From Pacificitalea manganoxidans (GTDB lineage: Bacteria > Pseudomonadota > Alphaproteobacteria > Rhodobacterales > Rhodobacteraceae), in NCBI RefSeq assembly GCF_002504165.1, contig NZ_CP021404.1:248001-312000 (forward strand): a stretch of 64,000 nucleotides of DNA, in the 5' to 3' direction. The notes beneath the pieces were generated by a model, which was not told where the DNA came from, did not search any database, and saw nothing but the letters and a program-made list of their open reading frames with translations. Both the position numbers and the translations under genes were made by a program. This document shows positions 1 to 9,352 of this stretch, piece by piece. Every line of letters begins with the position of its first letter. Within the stretch, counting starts at the first letter, position 1.

Positions 1-1
1 C

Positions 2-2152
2 GGCCGTTACGGCGCGCCCTTTGACATACTGGGACGACACCCGGCATCCGGGGGCGGCCATGTCGTGCGGGTGCTGATGCCCGGCGCGGAGCGTCTTTGG
101 ATCGTGGCGGAGGATGGCACGCGGTTCGAGGCCACCGGCCATGGCGGCGGGCTGTTCATGGCCCAAGGTGACATTCCGCAGCGCTACCATCTGCAGGCGC
201 AGGGCTACGGTGCCGAATGGCAGGTCGAAGATCCCTACAGGTTCCCGCCCGTGCTGGGTGAGATGGACGAATATCTGATCTCCGAGGGCTCGCACCGCCG
301 GTTGTGGGAGCGGCTTGGCGCGCGCCCGATCAACCATGATGGGGCCGACGGCACGGTGTTTGCGGTCTGGGCCCCGTCGGCGCAGCGGGTCGCCGTGGTC
401 GGGGATTTCAATCACTGGGATCCGGCGCGTGGCGTGATGCGCAAGCGCGGTGCCACCGGCGTGTGGGAGATCTTCCTCCCCGGCATCGGCCCCGGCGCGG
501 TTTATAAATACGATATTCTTGGCCCCGATGGCACGCAGTTGCCGCAGAAGGCCGATCCCGTCGGCTTCGGCTCCGAACATCCGCCCGCCACGGGCAGTGT
601 CGTGCGTCGCCTGCCGCCGGTGCCCGAAGGCCGCGCCGCGCGGGCCGAGCGGCAATCGGTCGATGCGCCGATTTCCATCTATGAGGTGCATCTGGGCAGC
701 TGGCGCAAGGTGGTCGAGGATGGCGACCGGCGCCTGTCCTATGACGAGCTTGCCCGCGATCTGGTGCACTACGTGAAGGAGATGGGGTTCACCCATATCG
801 AATTGCTGCCGGTGTCTGAATTTCCCTTTGACGGCAGCTGGGGGTATCAGCCCGTAGGTCTGTTCGCGCCCACGGTGCGGCACGGCACCCCGCGCGAATT
901 CGCGGCCTTTGTAGCCGCCGCGCAGGAGGCAGGGTTGGGTGTGCTTCTTGATTGGGTACCGGGCCATTTTCCGACCGATCCGCACGGGCTCGGGTGGTTC
1001 GACGGCACGCCGCTTTACCAATATGCCGACCCGCGCGAAGGGTTTCATCGCGATTGGAACACGCTGATCTACGATTACGCCCGCCGCGAGGTGAAGAACT
1101 ACCTCGTGGCCAACGCGCTATACTGGCTGCTGCAATATGGGCTGGACGGCATTCGCGTCGATGCCGTGGCCTCGATGCTCTATCGCGACTATTCGCGCCC
1201 GCATGACGAATGGGTGCCCAATGTGCATGGCGGTCGTGAAAACCTAGAAGCGATCGAGATGCTACGCGAGGTCAACGCCGCCGCCTATGCCGAGGCGCCC
1301 GGCATCATGACCGTCGCGGAGGAAAGCACCAGCTTTCCGGGCGTGTCGCACCCGGTGCACGAGGGGGGACTGGGCTTTGGCTATAAATGGAACATGGGGT
1401 GGATGAATGACACGCTCGATTATTTCAAGCGTGACCCGATCCACCGCCGCCACCATCACCATCAGCTGACCTTCGGGCTGGTTTACGCATTTTCCGAAAA
1501 CTTCATTCTGCCGATCAGCCATGACGAGGTGGTGCACGGCAAGGGTAGCATGCTGGGCAAGATGCCGGGCTCCGAAGCCGAGCAATTCGCCAATCTGCGC
1601 GCCTATTACGGCTTTATGTGGGGGCATCCCGGCAAGAAGCTGTTGTTCATGGGCTGCGAATTCGCCCAGCGGCGAGAATGGAACCACGACATCAGTTTGG
1701 ACTGGCACTTGCTGGATCAGCCTGCCCCTGCGGGGGTTCAGCGGTTGGTGCGCGATCTGAACCACCTCTACCGCGACACGCCCGCACTGCATCGCGATGA
1801 CAGCCGCGCGCAGGGGTTTGCGTGGCTGGTCGCGGACGATGCCGACCAGTCGGTGCTGGGCTTCCTCCGCCGGGCCGGAGACGCGCCCGAGGTCGCGGTG
1901 CTCAGCAATCTGACGCCGGTGGAGCGCACGGGGTATCGTGTGGGCCTGCCTGCGCCGGGCCGCTGGGAGGAGGTGTTGAACACCGATTCCGCGATCTATG
2001 GCGGGGGCAATCGCGGCAACCTCGGCGGGGTGGAGGCCGAGGCGGTCCCGTGGAACGGCTGGCCTGCATCCGCTGTCGTGACCTTGCCGCCGCTATCGGT
2101 GGTCTATTTCAAAAAGAGCAATGCCAGTAAAACCGTTGGGAGGACATCATGA
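2..2152 (+). CDS. glgB: 1,4-alpha-glucan branching enzyme, 5' end cut by window
   Basis: GlgB cuts alpha-1,4 chains and re-attaches them as alpha-1,6 branches during glycogen synthesis in the cytoplasm. The frame is open from base 2 and its first residues ([13 protein letters not shown]) already match the family, so the true start lies upstream and the GTG at 65 is internal. A CBM48-type domain ([20 protein letters not shown]) precedes the GH13 barrel. The GH13 landmarks are visible: [11 protein letters not shown] with the nucleophile Asp, AEEST with the acid Glu, and [11 protein letters not shown]. The stop overlaps the glgC start (ATGA), so the two are translationally coupled. The run of four histidines near RRHHHHQ is a natural variant of a conserved segment. 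Confidence 0.96.
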   Translation, partial: GRYGAPFDILGRHPASGGGHVVRVLMPGAERLWIVAEDGTRFEATGHGGGLFMAQGDIPQRYHLQAQGYGAEWQVEDPYRFPPVLGEMDEYLISEGSHRRLWERLGARPINHDGADGTVFAVWAPSAQRVAVVGDFNHWDPARGVMRKRGATGVWEIFLPGIGPGAVYKYDILGPDGTQLPQKADPVGFGSEHPPATGSVVRRLPPVPEGRAARAERQSVDAPISIYEVHLGSWRKVVEDGDRRLSYDELARDLVHYVKEMGFTHIELLPVSEFPFDGSWGYQPVGLFAPTVRHGTPREFAAFVAAAQEAGLGVLLDWVPGHFPTDPHGLGWFDGTPLYQYADPREGFHRDWNTLIYDYARREVKNYLVANALYWLLQYGLDGIRVDAVASMLYRDYSRPHDEWVPNVHGGRENLEAIEMLREVNAAAYAEAPGIMTVAEESTSFPGVSHPVHEGGLGFGYKWNMGWMNDTLDYFKRDPIHRRHHHHQLTFGLVYAFSENFILPISHDEVVHGKGSMLGKMPGSEAEQFANLRAYYGFMWGHPGKKLLFMGCEFAQRREWNHDISLDWHLLDQPAPAGVQRLVRDLNHLYRDTPALHRDDSRAQGFAWLVADDADQSVLGFLRRAGDAPEVAVLSNLTPVERTGYRVGLPAPGRWEEVLNTDSAIYGGGNRGNLGGVEAEAVPWNGWPASAVVTLPPLSVVYFKKSNASKTVGRTS

Positions 2153-3420
2153 AAGCCAAGGTAAACCAGAGACTTGCTTCGAAAAGCATGGCCTTCGTGT
2201 TGGCCGGGGGGCGCGGTAGCCGGTTGAAGGAGCTTACAGACCGGCGGGCCAAGCCTGCGGTCTATTTCGGGGGGAAAACGCGGATCATCGATTTCGCGCT
2301 GTCCAACGCCTATAATTCCGGCATCCGTAAGATGGCCGTTGCCACGCAATACAAGGCGCATTCGCTGATCCGCCACTTGCAGCGCGGCTGGACGTTTTTC
2401 CGCGCCGAACGGAACGAATATCTCGACATTCTGCCTGCCTCGCAGCGGGTTGATGAACATCGCTGGTATCTGGGCACCGCCGATGCCGTGACCCAGAACA
2501 TCGATATCGTCGACAGCTATGACGTCGAATACGTTCTGATCCTTGCGGGCGACCATATCTACAAGATGGATTACGAGGTGATGATCCAGCAGCACGCGGA
2601 AAGCGGCGCGGATGTCACCGTGGGCTGCCTGACCGTACCACAGAAGGAGGCCAGCGCCTTTGGCGTGATGGCCGTGGACGAAAGCCGCAAGATCACCGAC
2701 TTTCTGGAAAAGCCCGCGAACCCGCCGGAAATGCCGGGCAATCCCGGCATGTCGCTGGCCTCGATGGGGATCTACGTCTTCCGCTGGGACTATCTGCGGG
2801 CGCTTCTGCTGGCCGATGCGGAAAATCCTAAATCCAGCCACGATTTCGGCCATGACCTAATCCCCGATATCGTCGCTCGCGGTGGCGCGATGGCGCATCT
2901 GTTCGACGACAGCTGTGTCACCAGCGGCGAAAATGAAAAACCCTATTGGCGGGATGTGGGCACCATCGACAGCTTCCACTCCACCAATGTGGCGCTGACG
3001 GAATTCACGCCTGAGCTGGATATCTTTGATCAGTCTTGGCCGGTCTGGACCTATAGCGAGATCACGCCCCCCACCAAGTTCATCCATGATGAGGAAGGAC
3101 GGCGCGGCTCTGCCATATCCTCGATGGTTGCGGGCGGATGCATTATCTCCGGAACGGAGGTCCGCGAGTCGCTGCTTTTTACCGGGTGTCGCACCCATTC
3201 CTACGCCGAATTGTTTCAAGTGGTGGCATTGCCGAACTCGGTGGTGAATCGTTCGGCGATCCTGAAACGGGTCGTGCTCGATCACGGGGTGGTGGTGCCC
3301 GAAGGTCTGGTGGTTGGCGAAGATCCCGAAGAAGATGCGAAATGGTTCCGGGTCAGCGAGGGCGGGGTGACATTGATCACCCAGCGCATGCTGGACCTGC
3401 GCGCGGACAAGCTGGGCTGA
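2149..3420 (+). CDS. glgC: Glucose-1-phosphate adenylyltransferase
   Basis: GlgC makes ADP-glucose from glucose-1-phosphate and ATP, the committed step of bacterial glycogen synthesis. The protein has 423 residues, the usual length. The nucleotide-binding loop LAGGRGSRL lies at residues 18-26, the effector-site segment DRRAKPAV follows, AGDH contains the catalytic Asp (about residue 135), and EKPANPP contains the glucose-1-phosphate-binding Lys. The C-terminal left-handed beta-helix is complete. The ATG overlaps the glgB stop by 4 nt. It is the canonical copy; a shorter divergent paralogue lies at 8174-9352. Confidence 0.97.
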   Translation: MKAKVNQRLASKSMAFVLAGGRGSRLKELTDRRAKPAVYFGGKTRIIDFALSNAYNSGIRKMAVATQYKAHSLIRHLQRGWTFFRAERNEYLDILPASQRVDEHRWYLGTADAVTQNIDIVDSYDVEYVLILAGDHIYKMDYEVMIQQHAESGADVTVGCLTVPQKEASAFGVMAVDESRKITDFLEKPANPPEMPGNPGMSLASMGIYVFRWDYLRALLLADAENPKSSHDFGHDLIPDIVARGGAMAHLFDDSCVTSGENEKPYWRDVGTIDSFHSTNVALTEFTPELDIFDQSWPVWTYSEITPPTKFIHDEEGRRGSAISSMVAGGCIISGTEVRESLLFTGCRTHSYAELFQVVALPNSVVNRSAILKRVVLDHGVVVPEGLVVGEDPEEDAKWFRVSEGGVTLITQRMLDLRADKLG

Positions 3421-3472
3421 CCCCCGCGCGCGGCATCCCGGCAGGCAATGGACGAAAGGAAGGCCCCACATC

Positions 3473-4930
3473 ATGGCCGCGACGAAAACCGGGGTGCTGT
3501 CGGTCACCTCTGAAAGTGTGCCGCTGATCAAATCCGGCGGTCTGGCCGATGTGGCAGGCGCGCTGCCGGGGGCGCTGGCCGGGCAGGGGGTCAATATGCG
3601 TGTCCTGCTGCCGGCCTATCGCGGGCTGCTCAAACAGATCGGGCGCACGCGCACCGTTCTGGATCTGCCGGACTTGTTCGGCGGCAAGGGGCGCGTGGTG
3701 GCAGGTAGGGCCGGGGACATGCAGGTGCTGTTGCTGGACGCGCCGCATCTGTTTGACCGCACAGGGGGCCCGTATCTGGATGCCGATGGCCGTGACTTTC
3801 CCGATAATCCCGAGCGTTTCGCCGCGCTCAGTTGGGCCGCTGCTGAAATCGCGGCGAAGGGCCTGTCGGACGGGTGGACGCCATCGCTTGTCCATGCGCA
3901 TGACTGGCAGGCGGCGCTGACGCCTGTTTACCTGCGGCTGCGCGGCATTGCTGTGCCGTCGGTCCTGACCATCCACAACATCGCATTTCAGGGGCTCGCC
4001 CCCTTCGAGAAGTTGCAGGCTTTGCGCCTGCCGCCAGAGCTGTGGGAGCGGGGCGATATTGAATATTGGGGCCAGATCGGTGTGCTGAAGGCCGGGCTGA
4101 TCCATGCCGACCGGGTGACGACAGTGTCGCCGACCTATGCACTTGAACTGCGTCGCGATCAGTTTGGCATGGGGTTGCAGGGCGTCATCGCCGCGCGGCC
4201 CGATGGCATCTGCGGCTTGCTAAATGGCATCGATACCGACGTGTGGAACCCTGAAACGGACCCGGAGGTCGTCAGCTTTTCAACGCGTTCGCTGGCCGGG
4301 CGGGCCAAGAACCGTAAGCGGCTGGTGCAGGAATTCGGCCTGACCGATACCGGCGGCCCCATCGCAGCGGTAATCAGCCGCCTGACACGGCAGAAAGGGC
4401 TCGACCTGCTGCCCGAGGTCATCCCCGGTTTCCTCGCCCGGGGGGGCATGGTTGCGATCCTTGGCAATGGCGACGCCGATATTCAGGAGGCGCTGCGCAG
4501 TCTGGCCGCGCGTTTTCCTGGTAAGGTCGGGATATATCTGGGCTATGACGAGCCCCGCTCTCACCGGGTGTTTGCCGGGGCCGATTGCATTGTGATCCCG
4601 TCGCGGTTCGAGCCATGCGGCCTGACCCAACTATATGGCCTGCGCTACGGTGCGGTGCCGATGGTGGTGGCGACAGGCGGCTTGGCCGATACGGTCATCG
4701 CGGCCAATCCGGCGGCGCTGGACCGGCAGGTGGCGACCGGGATCGTGTTGCATCAGGCCGATACCGAAAGCCTTCGCGCAGGGTTCGACCAACTGCTGGA
4801 CCTGCACGCGCAGCCAGAGACGTTCCGCCGGATTAGGCGCAACGGCATGGCCGCCGATTTCGGCTGGGCCCGGTCCGCGCAGGCCTATGCGGAGCTTTAT
4901 CAAGACCTCGCGCCGGAGCTGGCCTCATGA
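3473..4930 (+). CDS. glgA: Glycogen synthase (ADP-glucose type)
   Basis: GlgA transfers glucose from ADP-glucose to the growing alpha-1,4 chain. It is a GT5 family enzyme of 485 residues, normal length. The ADP-glucose-binding KSGGLADVAGALP starts at Lys20, and the C-terminal GT-B half carries SRFEPCGLTQLYGLRYG. It starts 52 nt after glgC with GGAAGG upstream of the ATG. The stop overlaps the glgX ATG by 4 nt, so the operon runs glgB-glgC-glgA-glgX. Confidence 0.97.
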   Translation: MAATKTGVLSVTSESVPLIKSGGLADVAGALPGALAGQGVNMRVLLPAYRGLLKQIGRTRTVLDLPDLFGGKGRVVAGRAGDMQVLLLDAPHLFDRTGGPYLDADGRDFPDNPERFAALSWAAAEIAAKGLSDGWTPSLVHAHDWQAALTPVYLRLRGIAVPSVLTIHNIAFQGLAPFEKLQALRLPPELWERGDIEYWGQIGVLKAGLIHADRVTTVSPTYALELRRDQFGMGLQGVIAARPDGICGLLNGIDTDVWNPETDPEVVSFSTRSLAGRAKNRKRLVQEFGLTDTGGPIAAVISRLTRQKGLDLLPEVIPGFLARGGMVAILGNGDADIQEALRSLAARFPGKVGIYLGYDEPRSHRVFAGADCIVIPSRFEPCGLTQLYGLRYGAVPMVVATGGLADTVIAANPAALDRQVATGIVLHQADTESLRAGFDQLLDLHAQPETFRRIRRNGMAADFGWARSAQAYAELYQDLAPELAS

Positions 4931-7065
4931 GCCCACGCGGCGACGCAGCCCGTGGGGATCGGCCTCCTTCGAAGCTGCTGCACCACGGTCTGTCTGCGGG
5001 GCGTCCCGATCCGCTGGGCGCCACCTGGGATGGCGAAGGTGTCAATTTCGCGGTGTTCAGCGCCGAGGCGGAGCTGATCGAGTTATGTCTCTTTTCGCCT
5101 GATGGTCGGCATGAGATCGCCCGCATCCCGCTGCGCGAACGGGATGGCGATATCTGGCACGTCTATGTCGCCGGTCTGACCCCCGGCACCCGTTACGGGT
5201 TTCGCGCCCATGGCCGCTATGCGCCCGAACAGGGCCTGCGGTTCAATCCGCATAAGCTGTTGCTGGACCCCTATGCCAAAAAGCTCGCTGGGCGGTTTCG
5301 CTGGTCGGATGCGCTGCATGGCTACCGCGTCGGCCCGGCGCGGGCCGATCTGGGGTTCGACACCCGCGACAGTGCCTTTGCTATGCCGAAGGCGGTTGTG
5401 ACCGATCCGGCCTTTGCGTGGGGGGATGATCGCCCGCCGCGCCACCGGCGCAGCCAATCCGTGCATTACGAAACCCATGTAAAGGGGATGACGGCGCAGC
5501 ATCCCGGCATCGACCGGCGTCGTCGCGGCAGTTTTCTGGGAATGGCAAGCCAGCCGGTGCTGGATCACCTCAACAAACTGGGTGTGACGACGGTGCAGTT
5601 AATGCCTGCGCAGGCGCATCTCTCCGAGCGCTTTCTCGTCGAAAAGAAGCTATCCAATTACTGGGGCTACCAGACCATCGGTTTTTTCGCGCCGGACCCA
5701 CGGTTTCTGACCCAAGGGGAGGTCTGGGAATTCCAGACCATGGTGAAGCGGCTGCATTCCGCCGGGATCGAGGTGCTCCTCGACGTGGTTTACAACCACA
5801 CTGCCGAGGGTAACGAACTGGGCCCGACGCTTAGCTTCCGCGGGCTCGACAATCGTGCCTATTACCGGCTGGCGGAGAATCCGCGCTATTACATTGACGA
5901 TACCGGCTGCGGCAACACGCTTAATACCGGGCATCCGGCGGTGCTGCGCATGGTGATGGACAGCCTGCGCTACTGGGTCGAGGTGATGCATGTGGATGGC
6001 TTCCGCTTCGATCTGGCGACCTCGCTCGCGCGCGGGCCGGAGGGGTTCGACGTCGATGGCGGGTTCGTTTCGGCCATTCGCCAAGATCCGGTGCTGCGCG
6101 AGGCCAAGCTGATCGCGGAGCCGTGGGATCTGGGCCCCGGCGGCTATCAGCTGGGCAGTTGGCCGCACCCGTTCATGGAATTGAACGACACCTATCGGGA
6201 TAGCGTGCGGCGGTTCTGGCGGGGCGATGGCGAACTGATGCCGGAACTGGCGCGGCGGGTTCTGGCCTCGGCGGAGCGGTTCGATCATTCGGGCCGCGCC
6301 GCGACCGCTTCGGTCAATTTCCTGACCTCCCATGACGGTATGACGTTGGAAGATGTGGTCAGCTATTCGGCCAAGAACAACTGGGCCAATGGCGAGGAAA
6401 ACCGCGACGGGCACGAGCCGAATTATTCCGATGGCATGGGCGCCGAGGGGCTGACCTCCAACCCGGAAATCCGCGCCGCGCGGGATCGGCGCAAGCGCAA
6501 CATGCTGGCTACTCTTTTCCTAAGCCAAGGCACACCGATGCTGCTGGCCGGGGATGAGATCGGCAACAGCCAAGGCGGTAACAACAATGCGTATGCGCAG
6601 GACAATCCGATTGGCTGGGTGAACTGGGACCGGCCCGATACCGAGTTGATGGACTTCGTGTCCGAACTGATCTGGCTGCGGCAGGCGCATCCGGTGCTGC
6701 GCCAACGACTGTTCCTGCATTCGCGGCCCCGGGGAACGGATGGTATTCCGGACCTGTTCTGGCGCAAACCGGATGGATCGCCCCCGTCTGATGGGGATTG
6801 GCATGATCCGGAGTGGCGCGCGCTGTGCATCGAGATCCGCGCGGCGTCCACCACGCCCAGCTATTCCATGTCGGACGACGTGGTGTTTGTGGTGTTCAAC
6901 CGGGGGGAGGCGGTCGACGTCACCCTGCCGCCGCCTCTGCCGGGAAGCGAATGGCGCTGGCTGCTTGATACTTCAGGGGGGGCAGTGCCGGGCACCGAAA
7001 CCCGGGCAAGCGTCCGGGTTCCAGCGGATAGCGTTGCGGTTTTCGATCAAAGCGCCCGGCTCTGA
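4927..7065 (+). CDS. glgX: Glycogen debranching enzyme GlgX, first copy
   Basis: GlgX hydrolyses alpha-1,6 branches left after phosphorylase action. It has 712 residues: an N-terminal CBM48 domain (GATWDGEGVNFAVFSAEAE) and a GH13 isoamylase-type barrel. The nucleophile is Asp362 in DGFRFDLATSL, the general acid Glu398 in IAEPWDLG. Several motifs depart from the usual GlgX: SHDGMTLEDVVSYSAKNN replaces the common AHDGFTL...KHN, and NYWGYQTIGFF replaces NYWGYNTIGFF. The second copy at 9349 is nearer the standard form. Last gene of the operon; it converges on the SDR gene, 7 nt away. Confidence 0.94.
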   Translation: MSPRGDAARGDRPPSKLLHHGLSAGRPDPLGATWDGEGVNFAVFSAEAELIELCLFSPDGRHEIARIPLRERDGDIWHVYVAGLTPGTRYGFRAHGRYAPEQGLRFNPHKLLLDPYAKKLAGRFRWSDALHGYRVGPARADLGFDTRDSAFAMPKAVVTDPAFAWGDDRPPRHRRSQSVHYETHVKGMTAQHPGIDRRRRGSFLGMASQPVLDHLNKLGVTTVQLMPAQAHLSERFLVEKKLSNYWGYQTIGFFAPDPRFLTQGEVWEFQTMVKRLHSAGIEVLLDVVYNHTAEGNELGPTLSFRGLDNRAYYRLAENPRYYIDDTGCGNTLNTGHPAVLRMVMDSLRYWVEVMHVDGFRFDLATSLARGPEGFDVDGGFVSAIRQDPVLREAKLIAEPWDLGPGGYQLGSWPHPFMELNDTYRDSVRRFWRGDGELMPELARRVLASAERFDHSGRAATASVNFLTSHDGMTLEDVVSYSAKNNWANGEENRDGHEPNYSDGMGAEGLTSNPEIRAARDRRKRNMLATLFLSQGTPMLLAGDEIGNSQGGNNNAYAQDNPIGWVNWDRPDTELMDFVSELIWLRQAHPVLRQRLFLHSRPRGTDGIPDLFWRKPDGSPPSDGDWHDPEWRALCIEIRAASTTPSYSMSDDVVFVVFNRGEAVDVTLPPPLPGSEWRWLLDTSGGAVPGTETRASVRVPADSVAVFDQSARL

Positions 7066-7072
7066 GCCTGTT

Positions 7073-7873
7073 TCAGCCACCGATGGGAATGCCGCCATTG
7101 GGATGGAGCACTTGGCCCGTGATGTAGCTTGCATCTGCGCAGGCCAGAAACAGGTAGCATGGCGCCACCTCGGCCGGTTGTCCGGGCCGCCCCATCGGTG
7201 TGTCCGTGCCGAATGACTCCACCTCATCCGCAGGCATGGTTTCAGGGATGAGCGGGGTCCAGATGGGTCCGGGGGCGACGCCGTTCACACGGATGTCCTT
7301 GTCTGCCAGATTGGCAGCCAGCGACCGGATCAGCGCCAGTTCCGCACCTTTCGTCGCTGAATAATCCATCAATTGAGCATGCCCGCGATAGGCATTGACG
7401 GATGTGCTGCAGACGATGGCGCTGCCTTTGCGCAGATGCGGTAGGGCGGCCTGAATGGTCCAGACATATCCGAACGCATTGGTGCGAAATGTCTTTTCCA
7501 ACTGATCCTGCGTGATGGCGGTGAAATCCGTTTCCACCGTCTGAACCGAGGCGTTGCACACCACGATGTCCAATTGTCCGTGATCGCGCAGCACCGCATC
7601 CACCAGCGCAAAGCAACTGTCGCGCTTATCCGCTTCGAGCTTTTCGATGGTGATTTCGGCGTTCTCGTCGCGGCGCAGCGTTTCGGCCAGCGCTTCGGCT
7701 TCGTCGCGGTCGGAATGGTAGGTCACGACAAGCCGGGCGCCTTCGCGGGCAAATAAACGCGCTGTTGCGGCGCCGATGCCGGATGAGCCGCCGGTGATCA
7801 GGGCAACCTTCCCCTGCAGGCGGCCAGAACCGGGGTAGCGGGGCATGTCGTCGGCGGGAGCATCGGGTTTCAT
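7073..7873 (-). CDS. SDR family NAD(P)-dependent oxidoreductase
   Basis: A 266-residue short-chain dehydrogenase. The cofactor motif TGGSSGIG is at residues 27-34. The catalytic set is Ser156/158 (CSTSVNAY), Tyr171 and Lys175 in YSATK. The N-terminal lead before the Rossmann fold and the C-terminal ITGQVLHPNGG resemble the YghA/glucose-dehydrogenase-like SDR branch often linked to stress or polyol metabolism. The substrate cannot be told from sequence. The ATG at 7873 lies next to a 300-nt divergent region shared with the second glgC. Confidence 0.88.
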   Translation of the reverse strand: MKPDAPADDMPRYPGSGRLQGKVALITGGSSGIGAATARLFAREGARLVVTYHSDRDEAEALAETLRRDENAEITIEKLEADKRDSCFALVDAVLRDHGQLDIVVCNASVQTVETDFTAITQDQLEKTFRTNAFGYVWTIQAALPHLRKGSAIVCSTSVNAYRGHAQLMDYSATKGAELALIRSLAANLADKDIRVNGVAPGPIWTPLIPETMPADEVESFGTDTPMGRPGQPAEVAPCYLFLACADASYITGQVLHPNGGIPIGG

Positions 7874-8173
7874 AGGGCACTCTGTCTAATGAATGGGAGG
7901 CGCGGGACCGTGGTCCGCTCGGGGATTGTTTTGAGGCGAACGTGAAGGCAGGCGGTGCTGTTCCCTGCGAACCTCAGGCAAAGCCTCAGATGTCGGGCGG
8001 CAATCGCGCGCGGCGAGCAGGACCGTCGCCCGAGACGTGTCGGCGGTTTTCGGCACTATGGCGCGATGGGGCGGGAACCACCGCCGGTTGCAGGCGTTTT
8101 GATGCGTCACGCAGTGTCTCCATGCCGCGCGGCGTTCTTCAATCTGACCTCCCCCGCACCAGAGGCTTTGCCG
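7874..8173. promoter_or_regulatory. Divergent intergenic region between SDR gene and glgC paralogue
   Basis: About 300 nt without a convincing gene. The glgC-paralogue frame stays open back to 7955, but that stretch shows no similarity to GlgC, so I treat it as non-coding leader. An imperfect inverted repeat, GCGGGACC-GT-GGTCCGC, at 7902-7918 lies about 30 nt upstream of the SDR start and could be an operator. No clear sigma-70 hexamers were found. Confidence 0.35.
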
Positions 8174-9352
8174 ATGACGTCTACACGCATGCCGCACCGA
8201 CCCCGTTCGTCCGGGGGGCACTCCTGTCTCACCATTCTGCTGGCCGGCGGGCAGGGCAGTCGCCTGCACGAACTGACAGGGACGGATTGTAAACCTGCCG
8301 TTCCCTTCGGGCCGACGGGGCGGATCGTGGATTTCGTGGTGTCGAATGCCGCAATGGTGGGTCTGGGTCCGATGGTGGTCGCCACACAGTATCGCCCGGT
8401 GTCATTGACCGCGCATCTGATGCGCAATTGGGCGTCTGCCTTTGCCGATGGGCTGATCCTGCGCGACGGCCATTGCGTCGCGGGCAAGCAGGGATATCGC
8501 GGCACGGCGGACGCGGTCGCCGCCAACATGGCCGAGATTGATCGCACCGCGCCGGAGCATGTGCTGATCCTTGCGGGCGATCATGTGTTCGATATGGATT
8601 TCGGGCGAATGATGGCGGACCACATCGCCTCAGGGGCGGCTGCCACCGTGGCAGCAACGCCTGTCCCGGTAAGCGAGGCGCGAGGCTTTGGCATCCTTGA
8701 CGCCGATGCGCAGGGACAGGTGACCCGCTTTGTCGAAAAACCTGCCAATCCCCCCGCGATGTTCGGTGATCCGCGTCGGTCGCTGGCTTCGATGGGGATA
8801 TATGCCTTCCGTTGGGCTTGGCTGCGTGCGGCGCTGCGCGCCGAGTTGCAGCGGCCCGGCACCCGGTTCGATTTCGGGCATGACATCCTGCCCCGCGCCC
8901 TGCGCGACCGCGAATTGCGGCTGCACACCTTGCCGGATCGCCCCGATGGGCGCACAGGCTATTGGCGCGATGTCGGCACGCTGGACGCCTATCGCAAGGC
9001 ACAGTTGGATTTCGTGGCCGCAACCCCGCCTATTCCGCTTCCCCAGATGCCGGGTGGCGGCATAGCTGGCCTGAATACAGTAATGTCTGGCTTTGCCGCA
9101 CAGGCCGCTGCCGTGCACGGCACCGTGTTGATGCCGGGTGCCCGGATCGCCCGCGGCGCGCACGCCAAACACGCCATCCTCGGACCCGGTGTGGTGCTGC
9201 CTGCCGGAATCGTCATCGGCGAAGACCCGAACGAAGATCGTCGCTGGTTCCGCCGCACGGATGCAGGCACGGTGCTGGTAACGGTCGAAATGCTGAAACG
9301 TCGCGAAGACGCGGGAACCATGACCCGCGCTATATCAGGATACCGCAATTGA
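8174..9352 (+). CDS. glgC: GlgC paralogue with shortened C-terminus and altered effector site
   Basis: A glucose-1-phosphate adenylyltransferase-like protein, 392 residues from ATG 8174 (AGAGG upstream); ATG 8189 is an alternative. Catalytic features are kept: LAGGQGSRL loop, GYRGTADAV, AGDHVFDMDF with the catalytic Asp, and FVEKPANPP with the sugar-phosphate Lys. The segment equal to [14 protein letters not shown] reads TGTDCKPAVPFGPTG, so basic residues that bind allosteric effectors in E. coli GlgC (Lys39, Arg40, His46 region) are gone. After DVGTLDAYRKAQLDF, some 40-45 residues of the linker and beta-helix are missing. It could be an enzyme without normal allosteric control or a regulatory partner of the main GlgC. 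Confidence 0.88.
   Translation: MTSTRMPHRPRSSGGHSCLTILLAGGQGSRLHELTGTDCKPAVPFGPTGRIVDFVVSNAAMVGLGPMVVATQYRPVSLTAHLMRNWASAFADGLILRDGHCVAGKQGYRGTADAVAANMAEIDRTAPEHVLILAGDHVFDMDFGRMMADHIASGAAATVAATPVPVSEARGFGILDADAQGQVTRFVEKPANPPAMFGDPRRSLASMGIYAFRWAWLRAALRAELQRPGTRFDFGHDILPRALRDRELRLHTLPDRPDGRTGYWRDVGTLDAYRKAQLDFVAATPPIPLPQMPGGGIAGLNTVMSGFAAQAAAVHGTVLMPGARIARGAHAKHAILGPGVVLPAGIVIGEDPNEDRRWFRRTDAGTVLVTVEMLKRREDAGTMTRAISGYRN

Noticed and set aside
20-50. TTGACATACTGG, a promoter-like hexamer with a good -35
   Set aside because: It lies inside the glgB coding sequence (FDILG), where the frame is open and conserved; no matching -10 was found.
1447-1470. A run of His codons (CACCATCACCATCAG) resembling an affinity tag
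   Set aside because: It falls in the conserved GlgB segment that usually reads YRRYHHNQLTF and is a natural variant.
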